Position numbers and translations under genes: made by a program. Of a DNA stretch of 64,000 nt, positions 1-12,881 are shown in pieces. The first letter of the stretch is position 1; the number at the start of each line of letters is the position of its first letter. Below the pieces are notes generated by a model, which was not told where the DNA came from, made no database searches, and saw only the letters and a list, made by a program, of their open reading frames with translations. The DNA comes from Odontocerum albicorne (Eukaryota > Arthropoda > Insecta > Trichoptera > Odontoceridae): NCBI GenBank assembly GCA_949825065.1, contig OX463862.1:14937592-15001591 (forward strand). Reading direction: 5' to 3'.

Positions 1-3000
1 AATTCATTGACGTTGATTATGATATAAAACGTTAAAACCTCCTATACATTTGTTAGTAATATACGGAAATTTCACTCAAAAAACTGTCATTGACGACCAA
101 GTTTAAGAATATATGTAGAAAATCATCATAGAATTATTATTTGTTCCACGAGTTTTCGTGCTTTTCGATCCAAACGTCTTAATTTGCTAAATTTCAATAT
201 TTTGCGTCAATATTTTCAAGTAAAATATGAATTTTATTACTTTTGACTTACAAAACACCAATTTTTTGTTCAAAAATACTGAAATAATAATGAATCAAGA
301 CAAAAGTGTAGTAGAAAAATGCATTGACGTTGATTATGACATAAAATGTTAAAACCTCCCATACATTTGTTAGTAATATGAGGAAAATTTACACTTTTCA
401 CTCAAAAAACTGCATTTGATGACCAAGTTTAAGAATATATGTAGAAAATCACCCTAGAATTATTATTTGTTCCACGAGTTTTCGTGTTTTTCGTCCCAAA
501 CGTCTAAATTTAATAAATTTCAATTTTTGCGTCAATATTTTCAAATAATGAATTTTATTACTTTTGACTTACAAAATACCAATTTTTAGTACAAAAATGC
601 TGGAATTATAATTAATCAAAAAGTGTAGCAGAAATTCATTGACGTTGATTATGATATAAAACGTTAAAACCTCCTATACATTTGTTAGTAATATACGGAA
701 ATTTCACATTTTTCACTCAAAAAACTGCCATTGATGACCAAGTTTAAGAATATATGCAGAAAATCACCATAGAATTATTATTTGTTCCACGAGTTTTCGT
801 GTTTTTTGTCCCAAACGTCTAAATTTAATAAATTTCAATTTTTGCGTCAATATTTTCAAATAATGAATTTTATTACTTTTGACTTACAAAATACCAATTT
901 TTAGTACAAAAATGCTGGAATTATAATTAATCAAAAAGTGTAGCAGAAATTCATTGACGTTGATTATGATATAAAACGTTAAAACCTCCTATACATTTGT
1001 TAGTAATATACGGAAATTTCACATTTTTCACTCAAAAAACTGCCATTGATGACCAAGTTTAAGAATATATGCAGAAAATCACCATAGAATTATTATTTGT
1101 TCCACGAGTTTTCGTGTTTTTTGTCCCAAACGTCTAAATTTAATAAATTTCAATATTTGCGTCAATATTTTCAAATAATTAATTTTATTACTTTTGACTT
1201 ACAAAATACCAATTTTTAGTACAAAAATGCTGGAAGTATAATGAATCAAAAAGTGTAGCAGAAATTCATTGTCGTTGATTATGATATAAAACGTCCTATA
1301 CATTTGTTAGTAATGTACGGAAATTTCACATTTTCACTCAAAAAACTGCCATTGATGACCAAGTTTAAGACCATATGCAGAAAATCACTAAAGAATTATT
1401 ATTTGTTCCACGAGTTTTCGTGCTTTTCAATCCAAACGTCTAAATTTGCTAAATTTCAATATTTTGCGTCAACATTTTCAAGTAAAAAATGATTTTTATT
1501 ACTTTTGACTTACAAAATACCAATTTTTAGTACTAAAATGCTTGAATTATAATGAATCAAGTCAAAAGTGTAGCAGAAATTCATTGACGTTGATTATGAT
1601 ATAAAACGTTAAAACTTCATATATATTTGTTAGTAATATACGGAAATTTCACACTTTTCACTCAAAAAACTGCCATTGACGACCAAGTTTAAGAATACAT
1701 GTAGAAAATCATCATAGAATTATTATTTGTTCCACGAGTTTTCTTGCTTTTCGATCCAAACGTCTAAATTTCAATATTTTGCTTCAATATTTTCAAGTAA
1801 AAGATGAATTTTATTACTTTTGACTTACAAAATACCAATTTTTAGTACAAAAATGCTGGAATTATAATTAATCAAAAAGTGTAGCAGAAATTCATTGACG
1901 TTGATTATGATATAAAACGTTAAAACCTCCTATACATTTGTTAGTAATATACGGAAATTTCACATTTTTCACTCAAAAAACTGCCAGTGATGACCAAGTT
2001 TAAGAATATATGCAGAAAATCACCATAGAATTATTATTTGTTCCACGAGTTTTCGTGTTTTTTGTCCCAAACGTCTAAATTTAATAAATTTCAATATTTG
2101 CGTCAATATTTTCAAATAATTAATTTTATTACTTTTGACTTACAAAATACCAATTTTTAGTACAAAAATGCTGGAAGTATAATGAATCAAAAAGTGTAGC
2201 AGAAATTCATTGACGTTGATTATGATATAAAACGTCCTATACATTTGTTAGTAATATACGGAAATTTCACATTTTTCACTCAAAAAACTGCCATTGATGA
2301 CCAAGTTTAAGACCATATGCAGAAAATCACCAAAGAATTATTATTTGTTCCACGAGTTTTCGTGCTTTTCAATCCAAACGTCTCAATTTGCTAAATTTCA
2401 ATATTTTGCGTCAACATTTTCAAGTAAAAAATGATTTTTATTACTTTTGACTTACAAAATACCAATTTTTAGTACTAAAATGCTTGAATTATAATGAATC
2501 AAGTCAAAAGTGTAGCAGAAATTCGTTGACGTTGATTATGATATAAAACGTTAAAACTTCATATATATTTGTTAGTAATATACGGAAATTTCACACTTTT
2601 CACTCAAAAAACTGACATTGACGACCAAGTTTAAGAATACATGTAGAAAATCATCATAGAATTATTATTTGTTCCATGAGTTTTCGTACTTTTCGATCCA
2701 AACGTCTAAATTTGCTAAATTTCAATATTTTGCGTCAATATTTTCAAGTAAAAAATGAATTTTATTACTTTTGACTTACAAAATACTAATTTTTAGTACT
2801 AAAATGCTGGAATTATAATGAATCAAGACAAAAGTGTAGCAGAAATTCATTGACGTTGATTATGATATAAAACGTTAAAACCTCCTATACATTTGTTAGT
2901 AATATACGAAAAGTTCACACTTTTCACTCAAAAAACTGCCATTGACGACCAAGTTTAAGAATATATGTAGAAAATCATCATAGAATTATTATATGTTCCG

Positions 3001-6000
3001 CGAGTTTTCGTGCTTTTCGATCCAAACGTCTAAATTTGCTAGAGCACGAAAACTCGTGGAACAAATAATAATTCTATAGAAAATCATCATAGAATTATTA
3101 TTTGTTCCACGAGTTTTCGTGTTTTTCGATCCAAACATCTAAATTTGGTAAATTTCAATATTTTGCGTCAATATTTTCAAGTAAAAAATGTATTTAATTA
3201 CTTTTAACTTACAAAATACCAATTTTTAGTACAAAAATGCTGGAATGAATTAAGTCAAAAGTGTAGCAAAAAACTGCAATTGACGACCAAGCTTAAGAAT
3301 ATATGTAGAAAATCATCATAAAATTATTATTTGTTCCACGGGTTTTCGTGCTTTTCGATTCAAACGTCTAAATTAGCTAAATTTCAATATTTGGCGTCAA
3401 TATTTTCAAGTAAAAGATGAATTTTATTACTTTTGAGATGCAAAATACCAATTTTTAGTACAAAAATGCTGGAATTATAATTAATCAAGTCAAAAGTGTA
3501 GCAGAAATTGATTGACGTTGATTATGATATAAAATGTCCTATACATTTGTTAGTAATATACGGAAATTTCACACTTTTCACTCAAAAAACTGCCATTGAC
3601 GACCAAGTTTAAGAATACATGTAGAAAATCATCATAGAATTCTTATTTGTTCCACGAGTTTTCGTGCTTTTCGATCCAAACGTCTAAATTTGCTAAATTT
3701 CAATATTTTGCGTCAATATTTTCAAGTAAAAAATGTATTTAATTACTTTTGACTTACAAAATACCAATTTTTAGTACAAAAATGCTGGAATTATAATTAA
3801 TCAAGTCAAAAGTGTAGCAGAAATTCATTGACGTTGATTATGATATAAAACGTCCTATACATTTGTTAGTAATATACGGAAATTTCACACTTTTTACTCA
3901 AAAAACTGCCATTGACGACCAAGTTTAAGAATACATGTAGAAAATCATCATAGAATTATTATTTGTTCCACGAGTTTTCGTGCTTTTCGATCCAAACGTC
4001 TAAATTTGCTAAATTTCAATATTTTGCGTCAATATTTTCAAGTAAAAAATGAATTTTATTACTTTTGACTAACAAAATACTAATTTTTAGTACTAAAATG
4101 CTGGAATTATAATGAATCAAGACAAAAGTGTAGCAGAAATTCATTGACGTTGATTATGATATAAAATGTCCTATACATTTGTTAGTAATATACGGAAATT
4201 TCACACTTTTCACTCAAAAAACTGCCATTGACGACCAAGTTTAAGAATACATGTAGAAAATCATCATAGAATTATTATTTGTTCCACGAGTTTTCGTGCT
4301 TTTCGATCCAAACGTCTAAATTTGCTAAATTTCAATATTTTGCGTCAATATTTTCAAGTAAAAAATGAATTTTATTACTTTTGACTAACAAAATACTAAT
4401 TTTTAGTACTAAAATGCTGGAATTATAATGAATCAAGACAAAACTGTAGCAGAAATTTATTGACGTTGATTATGATATAAAACGTTAAAACCTCCTATAC
4501 ATTTGTTAGTAATATACGAAAAGTTCACACTTTTCACTCAAAAAACTGCCATTGACGACCAAGTTTAAGAATATATGTAGAAAATCATCATAGAATTATT
4601 ATATGTTCCGCGAGTTTTCGTGCTTTTCGATCCAAACGTCTAAATTTGCTAGAGCAAGAAAACTCGTGGAACAAATAATAATTCTATAGAAAATCATCAT
4701 AGAATTATTATTTGTTCCACGAGTTTTCGTGTTTTTCGATCCAAACATCTAAATTTGGTAAATTTCAATATTTTGCGTCAATATTTTCAAGTAAAAAATG
4801 TATTTAATTACTTTTGACTTACAAAATACCAATTTTTAGTACAAAAATGCTGGAATGAATTAAGTCAAAAGTGTAGCAAAAAACTGCAATTGACGACCAA
4901 GCTTAAGAATATATGTAGAAAATCATCATAAAATTATTAATTGTTCCACGGGTTTTCGTGCTTTTCGATTCAAACGTCTAAATTAGCTAAATTTCAATAT
5001 TTGGCGTCAATATTTTCAAGTAAAAGATGAATTTTATTACTTTTGAGATGCAAAATACCAATTTTTAGTACAAAAATGCTGGAATTATAATTAATCAAGT
5101 CAAAAGTGTAGCAGAAATTCATTGACGTTGATTATGATATAAAACGTTAAAACCTCCTATACATTTGTTAATAATATACGGAAATTTCACATTTTTCACT
5201 CAAAAAACTGCCATTGATGACCAAGTTTAAGACCATATGCAGAAAATCACCATAGAATTATTATTTGTTCCACGAGTTTTCGTGCTTTTCGATCCAAACG
5301 TCTAAATTTGCTAAATTTCAATATTTTGCGTCAATATTTTCAAGTAAAAAATGAATTTTATTACTTTTGACTAACAAAATACTAATTTTTAGTACTAAAA
5401 TGCTGGAATTATAATGAATCAAGACAAAAGTGTAGCAGAAATTCATTGACGTTGATTATGATATAAAATGTCCTATACATTTGTTTGTAATATACGGAAA
5501 TTTCATTCTTTTCACTCAAAAAACTGCCATTGACGACCAAGTTTAAGAATACATGTAGAAAATCATCATAGAATTATTATTTGTTCCACGAGTTTTCGTG
5601 CTTTTCGATCCAAACGTCTAAATTTGCTAAATTTCAATATTTTGCGTCAATATTTTCAAGTAAAAAATGAATTTTATTACTTTTGACTAACAAAATACTA
5701 ATTTTTAGTACTAAAATGCTGGAATTATAATGAATCAAGACAAAAGTGTAGCAGAAATTTATTGACGTTGATTATGATATAAAACGTTAAAACCTCCTAT
5801 ACATTTGTTAGTAATATACGAAAAGTTCACACTTTTCACTCAAAAAACTGCCATTGACGACCAAGTTTAAGAATGTATGTAGAAAATCATCATAGAATTA
5901 TTATATGTTCCGCGAGTTTTCGTGCTTTTCGATCCAAACGTCTAAATTTGCTAGAGCAAGAAAACTCGTGGAACAAATAATAATTCTATAGAAAATCATC

Positions 6001-7640
6001 ATAGAATTATTATTTGTTCCACGAGTTTTCGTGTTTTTCGATCCAAACATCTAAATTTGGTAAATTTCAATATTTTGCGTCAATATTTTCAAGTAAAAAA
6101 TGTATTTAATTACTTTTGACTTACAAAATACCAATTTTTAGTACAAAAATGCTGGAATGAATTAAGTCAAAAGTGTAGCAAAAAACTGCAATTGTCGACC
6201 AAGCTTAAGAATATATGTAGAAAATTATTAATTGTTCCACGGGTTTTCGTGCTTTTCGATTCAAACGTCTAAATTAGCTAAATTTCAATATTTGGCGTCA
6301 ATATTTTCAAGTAAAAGATGAATTTTATTACTTTTGAGATGCAAAATACCAATTTTTAGTACAAAAATGCTGGAATTATAATTAATCAAGTCAAAAGTGT
6401 AGCAGAAATTCATTGACGTTGATTATGAGATAAAACGTTAAAACCTCCTATACATTTGTTATTAATATACGGAAATTTCACATTTTTCACTCAAGAAACT
6501 GCCATTGATGACCAAGTTTAAGATCATATGCAGAAAATCACCATAGAATTATTATTTGTTCCACGAGTTTTCGTGTTTTTTGTCCCAAACGTCTAAATTT
6601 AATAAATTTCAATATTTGCGTCAATATTTTCAAATAATGAATTTTATTACTTTTGACTTACAAAATACCAATTTTTAGTACAAAAATGCTGGAAGTATAA
6701 TGAATCAAAAAGTGTAGCAGAAATTATGATATAAAACGTTCTATACATTTGTTAGTAATATACGGAAATTTCACATTTTTCACTCAAAAAACTGCCATTG
6801 ATGACCAAGTTTAAGACCATATGCAGAAAATCACCATAGAATTATTATTTGTTCCACGAGTTTTCGTTCTTTTCGATCCAAACGTCTAAATTTGCTAAAT
6901 TTCAATATTTTGCGTCAACATTTTCAAGTAAAAAATTAATTTTATTACTTTTGACTTACAAAATACCAATTTTTAGTACTAAAATGCTTGAATTATAATG
7001 AATCAAGTCAAAAGTGTAGCAGAAATTCATTGACGTTGATTATGATATAAAACGTTAAAACTTCATATATTTTTGTTAGTAATATACGGAAATTTCATTG
7101 ATTATGACATAAAACGTTAAACCTCCTATACATTTGTTAGTAATATACGGAAATTTCACACTTTTCATTCAAAAAACTGCCATTGATGACCAAGTTTAAG
7201 AACATATGTAGAAAATTACCCTAGAATTATTATTTGTTTCACAAGTTTTCGTGCTTTTCGTCCCAAACGTCTAATTTTTCTTAATTTCAATATTTTGCTT
7301 CAATGTTTTTAAGTAAAAAATTAATTTTATTACTTTTGGCATACAAAATACCAATTTTTAGTACAAAAATGCTGGAATGAATCAAGTCAAAAGTGTAGTT
7401 GAAATGCATTGACGTTGATTATGACATAAAACGTTAAAACCTCGTATACATTTGTTAGTAATACATGGAAATTTCACACTTTTCACTCAAAAATTACCAT
7501 TGACGACCAAGTTTACGAATGTATGTACAAAATCACGAGAGAAGTATTATTTTTTAAACGAGTTTTCCTGTTTTTTTGTCGCAAACCTCTTATTTTGCGA
7601 AATTTCAATAATTTGCATCAATATTTTGTGGTTTGAATGA
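1..7640. repeat. Satellite array, about 315-bp monomer
   Basis: Head-to-tail copies of an AT-rich monomer. The anchor CATTGACGTTG recurs at 5, 322, 637, 952, 1267, 1582, 1893, 2208, 2524 and 2848, giving spacings of 311-324 bp, mostly 315. Each monomer carries the small inverted repeat CACGAGTTTTCGTG (stem CACGA/TCGTG). Some monomers lack the block GTTAAAACCTC or are shortened. Short ORFs inside (for example near 1304 and 7452) are repeated noise, not genes. Divergence rises sharply after about 7.1 kb, as expected at an array edge. Whether it is centromeric or another heterochromatin cannot be told from sequence. Confidence 0.95.
3041..6190. repeat. Higher-order satellite block with inverted segments
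   Basis: Three complex units each carry a roughly 35-bp inverted piece of the monomer, beginning near 3042, 4652 and 5953. Each lies 28 nt after the forward copy of the same sequence, forming a potential cruciform. About 220 bp later each unit has the same deletion junction (GTGTAGCAAAAAACTGCAAT at 3261, 4871 and about 6171), where roughly 90 bp of monomer is missing. Unit spacings are 1610 and about 1301 bp, differing by one monomer. Shared private changes (TTCCGCGAG before each inversion) show the units were copied together. Confidence 0.88.
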
Positions 7641-8749
7641 ATGTGACTTCTTTTTACCAACAAAACACCCACTTTCGTACAAAAATGCTACGAAAGTATC
7701 ACGGATATGCATCTGCATTAATCATGATATCGAACGTCTAAATCTGATAAATATGTAAGAGCATTTTGAAGAAATAACATAGGCTGATATTTCATACTTT
7801 TCACTCGAAAAACACCTATCGACTCCCAAAAAACCGTTAATATGAAAAAATCACGACAGAATTACTATTTCTTAAACGTGTTTATGGTCCTAAACCTCTA
7901 ATTTTACAAAATATTAATAATTTGCATCAATATTTTAAGGAAGTATGCACAAAATCACGACGGAATATATATTTCTTATATGTTTTATTTTGTTTTTTGT
8001 CCCAAAGCTCTTATTTAGCGAAATTTCAACAATTTGAGGTTTGAATGAATTTGACTACCTTTTACCAACAAGACACTCACTTTCATACATAAATGCTATA
8101 AATATCAATGACCGAAGGCAAAAGTATCGTGGAAATGCATCTGCGTTAATAATGATATCAAATGTTCAAAATATGTAAGAGCATTTTGAAGAAATAACTC
8201 AAATTTCATACATTTCACTTGAAAAACACCCATTGACGGCCAAAATACCGGAAATATGCATAAAATTTCGACCGAATTAATATTTCTTAAACGTTTTTTC
8301 GTGTTTTTTTTATACTAAACCTCTTATTTTGCGAAATTTCAATAATTTGCATCGATATTTTGCAGTTTGAACTAATTTGAATACTTTTTACCAACAAACA
8401 CCCACTTTCGTACAGAAATGCTACTTAAGTAGCAAGGATATGCATCTGCCTTAAAAACGATATGGAACGTCTAAATCCTCTAAATATGTAAACGGCCAAA
8501 AACCCGGAAGTATGCACAACATCACGACATAATTAATATTTCTTAAACGTTTTATCATGTTTTTTGTCCCAAACCTCTTATTTTGCGAAATTTCAATCAT
8601 TTGCAGTTTGAATGAATTTGACTATTTTTTACCAACAAAACACCCACTTTCGTACAAAAATGCATTACAAATTTTCAGTGCGCAAAGACAAAAGTATCGT
8701 AGAAATGCATCTGCGTTAATAATTATATAAAACGTCCGAATCCGCTAAA

Positions 8750-8757
8750 TACGAGTA
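8750..8757 (+). other. TACGAGTA site, putative Minos-type excision footprint
   Basis: This copy reads CTAAATACGAGTATGTAAGAG, written here as CTAAA + TACGAGTA + TGTAAGAG. The diverged satellite copies near 7747 and 8170 read AAATATGTAAGAG at the same place. The only difference is a 6-bp insertion after a TA, with the TA regenerated. That is the pattern left by Tc1-type excision when the element ends in CGAG. Confidence 0.65.
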
Positions 8758-8927
8758 TGTAAGAGAATTTTGAAGAAATGTACTGAAATTTTATATTTTT
8801 GACGGCCAAAATCCCGTAATGCGCAAAACCGGAGAATACGTACTTTTGTACAAAAATTCTTTATTTATAATTATTATCAATAAATCAACTCAAAAATTTC
8901 ATAGAAACGCTTTTGCGTTAATAATGA

Positions 8928-8935
8928 TACGAGTA
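8928..8935 (+). other. TACGAGTA site, putative Minos-type excision footprint
   Basis: The copy reads AATGA + TACGAGTA + TAAGACGTC. The related monomers at about 7725 and 8718 have GATATCGAACGTC and TATATAAAACGTC with no extra hexamer. Removing CGAGTA restores GATATAAGACGTC. Confidence 0.6.
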
Positions 8936-9161
8936 TAAGACGTCTAAACTTTCTTTATATAATATTAAGAAATATAATATTAAGAAACAAAAATACAATA
9001 TTAAGAAACATTTAATAGAAATATACTGAAATTTCACTCGTAAAACTCCCTTTAACCACCATAAACCGGAATCATGCACAAAATCACTCGTTCAGAAAAA
9101 AGGTTTTATAGTTCAGAAATTCTAGGATGGGTCCTGTGGCCTTTTAAACGTCATGTCTCAA

Positions 9162-9427
9162 AGGGATGGGGTAAAACTTTTTTTTTTTTTTAAATCGATG
9201 GGGTAAAATCGTTTATTTTTATAAATTGAAAAATTGTTTTTCTCTAAACTGACATTTTAATTCCTAATTTTCATTATATTGACTTTCTAATGTATTGTAT
9301 GATTTGTATATATCTTTTCTATTAAAAGGCCTATTGCCAAGATCCACAGTGAATTAATACTAATTACGAACATTTCATTTTAGGTATTAAAAAAATCGAA
9401 AATCCAATTATCGTATACCCCATCCCT
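9162..9427. other. 12-bp inverted repeat around unique AT-rich DNA
   Basis: AGGGATGGGGTA (9162-9173) has its exact complement at 9416-9427, with about 240 bp of AT-rich sequence between, including a poly-T run. It could be a small MITE. No target duplication was seen, so it remains an inverted repeat only. Confidence 0.3.
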
Positions 9428-9714
9428 AGCCAATGCAGACTAACGTAGTGACTTTTGACGAACGTCACTAAATATTATTCGATTTTAACAAACTGACACA
9501 TTTTTGCTAATTTGTAACAAGATGTATTCATTTGTCATTATTGTTAGTTTTTTGTAATGTATTTACCTAAATAACTTGCTATTTATTAGAATCGAGACGT
9601 ATATTAAAGTTGATAAAATAATTAAAATTACTAAACGTTGTCACAAGGTTGTATTGGGGCAAATTTGTGAACTGTCACAGGAAACATGCTACATTTTCTC
9701 AAGTATAGTATATA

Positions 9715-9965
9715 CATACCATTATGTCATTTTCCTGTTGAGGTAGGCGGATAGAACAGAGCTCCAGACTTTCTTATCATGACACACATCCTTAGTCTCT
9801 TCTACATTCTTTCATCTTGTCATACAATTCGTACGATTTCTCTTGAGTTTTTACATTTCCTTGTTTTAAAATATCATACAGTTGATCCAACAATCCTCTC
9901 CTTGTTCTTCTTCTACTACGCATTCCACTCACATCTGCACTCTTCATTTATTTTGTCACTCTTCT
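9715..9965 (-). mobile_element. RTE-like LINE (family D), 3' fragment
   Basis: Read on the minus strand, it matches the family D 3' end: the segment encoding the terminal part of a reverse-transcriptase protein (around WLDQVNDILK, then a block ending SVLSAYP), followed by a GACAGGGAAACGGCGTGATGGTATG-like terminus and a TATGTATG-type tail. The plus-strand ORF at 9779-10048 is a shadow. This copy is 5'-truncated and contains stops. Clade assignment is by resemblance to insect endonuclease/RT C-termini and is inference. Confidence 0.7.
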
Positions 9966-10049
9966 CCTCATACAATTTCTACTTTCCTGATAATAATCTA
10001 GTTAACGTGATTAGCTTAAAATTGTCGACTTATTGTATTGTATTTTAAA

Positions 10050-10958
10050 TTTGTGAACTGTCACAGGACTCATCCTAAAATTTCCGAAGTATAGGAACAT
10101 TTTTTTGGGATTCTCAGGGAATTCTACTTATCGGCTTGAAACAGAGTTAGTAACATTACGGTTACCGGCGAGTATATGCGTCATTGATGTTAAAGGATGC
10201 CATGAAAACAAACCGTCGAGGAAAGTTGTCACGAGGCGTGAGATGATACACGACAATATGCCAATGCATAAATAATAAAGGCCACTTCTATTTCACTGTC
10301 AACTCTATTATGTTGCTACAAAGCCTTTAAACTGTGGTTTCTAAGAATTGAATCACCCATCCTATGAACCTAACTTGGCCATAAGTGATTATTATTTTTA
10401 TTTTCAAAATTTAAATCCGATTAGCATGGATTTTTTTCCAAAGTGACGAAGTTGTGATCTCTTCAGTGTTATGCCCTTTTGAGAACGAAACTTAAGAATG
10501 TTTGTTCAGTGATATTATAAAATTAATTCATCCTTTTAAAAATGTATAGAACAACAGGATGACTACATTGAAAAATATTTTTGTCTGATTCATTCTACAA
10601 CCTTTTTTATATCCTTGCGCCAGATACTTGTGAGCATTACTACGTACTTTCCATTCTACTCTATCTATACATCTACACAAATTACTAGTACTATTATTAA
10701 TAGAGAAATGAACTACCGAACCCATCTTTATCTCCTTTGATGTATTACATACTCTATATTATTAGTATAAAAAATGAATTGCACATCTCCTATCCCGTCT
10801 GTTCGAAAGTCAGAAAAAACATAATAGTTTTTTTTGTAACGACTTTCCTATAGGGGCGGGTGGGACCTATTGGTCGTTCACCTCTTGAGGGTCTGTATGA
10901 CTGGTTCTCAAACATAAAGCCAAGGGTTATATCGTCGGGTTTGTGGTACAAATTGGTC
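10050..10958. other. No recognised feature
   Basis: About 900 bp without a supported gene or repeat. The minus-strand ORF at 10528-10725 has no recognisable motif and lies in low-complexity context. A GC-richer patch at 10850-10900 (GGGGCGGGTGGGACC) is unexplained. Confidence 0.5.
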
Positions 10959-10959
10959 A

Positions 10960-11245
10960 CTAACATTTTGCTTTATGATACTCTTAAATACAACCCTTTT
11001 TGGGGTCTTATCAAAATGTATGTTATATGATCTCTACACTAAATCTAAAGCCGAATGTGATAATATCACATATCGGAAAATTTACAAAGGTTTTTTGGTA
11101 GTTCGTTTTCCCTCGGTAATTTTCTGCGGTTTTCTTACCAAATATGTTTTTCTGAACATATGCGGATATGTGATAGTACTTTATCTTATGACCGCATACA
11201 CTACCGTTCTATCCTTACAATCAAATCATACAAATTATATTATTG
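10960..11245 (+). mobile_element. LINE-J 3' UTR fragment
   Basis: It shares an ordered set of blocks with 14100-14290 and 61370-61570: TCTTATCAAAATGTAT, TCTACACTAAATCTAAAGCC, ATATCACATATCGGAAAAT, then TTTTCTTACCAAATATG and AACATATGCGGAT. At 59365-59400 the first of these blocks directly follows a LINE ORF C-terminus, which identifies the family as that LINE's 3' UTR. The 93-codon ORF here is incidental. Confidence 0.6.
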
Positions 11246-11310
11246 TATATATTTAATCTTTCAATAGTGAGTTCAGTTTTTAAAATATTTCAATTTTGAA
11301 GTGGTTACTT

Positions 11311-11605
11311 CTTCCAATACATTATGTTATATTGTATATTTTCATGTTCGTCCTCCAATACATTATATATTTTCATGTTTGTCTTCCAATACATTAAATA
11401 TTTTCATGTTTGTCTTCCAATACATTATCTATGTTCATGTTTGTCTTCCAATAAATTAAATATTTTCATGTTTGTCTTCCAATACATTATATATTTTCAT
11501 GTTTGTCTTCCAATACATTAACTCTATTCATGTTTGTCTTCCAATACATTATAAATTTTCATGTCTGTCTTCCAATACATTACCAATACATATTTTCATG
11601 TATGA
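11311..11605. repeat. 31-bp minisatellite, about nine units
   Basis: The unit is approximately CTTCCAATACATTA + TATATTTTCATGTTTGT. Anchors fall at 11311, 11352, 11383, 11414, 11445, 11476, 11507, 11538 and 11569, the last seven steps being exactly 31 bp. Because 31 is not a multiple of three, the array is read through in all three frames, giving the repetitive ORFs (FMFVFQYI, HVCLPIHY, SCLSSN) that should not be annotated as proteins. Confidence 0.95.
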
Positions 11606-11904
11606 TAACTCAGAGAAACTGGAGCAGGTTGATGAGTTATTTGATGTGGCCAGTATGTTTATGTGTTATGGGTGAGTTGAAGGGTGAAAAAAAGTTGCAA
11701 CAAGGAACAAAGTAAACGGAACACTTAATGCACGACAACGAATAATACTGTTTTGATGCCCACCTTGACGGATGGAAGTGAAACTAGAATTTGGCAGAAG
11801 AAGGAAACAGTAAGATTAATGCAGCTGAGATTTGAGCACTAAGAAAATGTTGGGGGTGTCAATGTATGAAAGAAGGCAAAACAGAGACATCAGAAATGAA
11901 TGCA

Positions 11905-12185
11905 TTCATATATACCATTAAGTCATTTCCATGTCTGAGTAGGGAGAGGACAGAACGCTAAACTTTCCTAGCAAGACACATATCCTTCATCTGTTCTTCA
12001 TCCATGGACGTTCTTATACAACTAACATTATTTATCCAACTTTTTACGTTTCCTTCAATCAAAATGTCGTTCACTTGATTCAACCATACTTACCTTGGTC
12101 TTCCTCTACCACGCCTTCCATTAACATTAGCACGTTACATGTGTTTGCTAGTCTTTCTGCACTACAAAGACACTTTTGAAGATCT
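11905..12185 (-). mobile_element. RTE-like LINE (family D), 3' fragment
   Basis: Minus-strand family D 3' end: on the plus strand it begins ACCATTAAGTCATTTCCATG, then GAGGACAGAACGC, then CTTTCCTAGCAAGACACAT, and continues to the segment complementary to the WLDQVNDIL coding block. It is diverged and 5'-truncated. Confidence 0.65.
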
Positions 12186-12387
12186 TCCAATATGTGATGA
12201 TATAAACTAAGTAAAAAAACACACACAATACAACAAATATATTAAACCTCAAAAAAATAATAAAGAATTTTTAACATCAAAAAATTATATTTCATAATAT
12301 TTTTTTTTCTTTTTTTACAATTCCGAAGAATTTTCAAGTTAATGCCAAGGTTTGAGAAGCAGAGTGTAAAGACTGCTCGTCCGATTA

Positions 12388-12484
12388 TCAGCTGTTCCCG
12401 ATGCCTACCTGCATTTCCTGATGACTCTTATTTATTGCATCTTCACCCATTGTCACAGATGCAGTAGGGCTGCCAATATTGCTA
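12388..12484 (-). CDS. Candidate terminal coding exon, unknown protein
   Basis: On the minus strand a good splice acceptor (GATTTTTATTCCCAG, ending at 12485) is followed by an open frame of 31 codons to a TGA at 12388-12390. The frame begins SNIGSPTASVTMGEDAINKS and ends HQEMQVGIGNS. The sequence is less AT-rich than its surroundings and does not look like any repeat family in this window. I do not recognise the protein. An internal GCAG/GTAGGC could also act as a donor, making it an internal exon. No other exon was found in the window, so it may be chance. Confidence 0.3.
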
Positions 12485-12743
12485 CTGGGAATAAAAATCA
12501 TAGTTTACCTTTTTTTTAGAATTGAGTTTAATTTCGTTACACAAAGACATTACAGTATAATAAATCCGTCATCAATGCCACTTCTAGGCTGATCCATGGT
12601 GGTTATAAATATTTATTTATTGATTCGTTCATCAACGGTACAAAATGTCTTACAATATTTAAAAATTATAAGTATTTCAAATAATTATATTTAAACCAAA
12701 TATAAATATACTATCAGAGTATAATAATTCAAACAACCATAAA

Positions 12744-12751
12744 TACGAGTA
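12744..12751 (+). other. TACGAGTA site
   Basis: Exact octamer in otherwise unique AT-rich DNA. There is no paralogous copy to compare, so the footprint reading rests on the window-wide excess only. Confidence 0.35.
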
Positions 12752-12881
12752 TGCAAGTACCCACTTCAAAATTCTCACAAAAATTAACAACACCTTTATT
12801 AATACGATGTGGGACCGTCTCAAGACGGGCAGCCCGCACTGTAACCACACCGACCCTTACTTTTGACATTCATGTTGAAAG

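Larger units (their letters stand above)
7641..9110. repeat. Degenerate edge of the satellite array
   Basis: Monomer features persist in diverged form: ATGCATCTGCRTTAA replaces the array's CATTGACGTTGATTA, and AAATATGTAAGAGCATTTTG and CCAACAAAACACCCAC recur at irregular spacing (about 7640-8100, 8060-8400, 8380-8660, 8640-8870). The copies differ by many indels. Two of them contain an extra CGAGTA hexamer (8750, 8928), described separately. No gene is visible. Confidence 0.8.

Noticed and set aside
1304..7640. Short ORFs in the satellite (such as 1304-1492 and 7452-7640)
   Set aside because: They repeat with the monomer, change frame with indels and have no protein-like composition.
11324..11715. 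Overlapping ORFs rich in F, H, C, Q, Y
   Set aside because: They are the 31-bp minisatellite read in successive frames, not a repeat protein.
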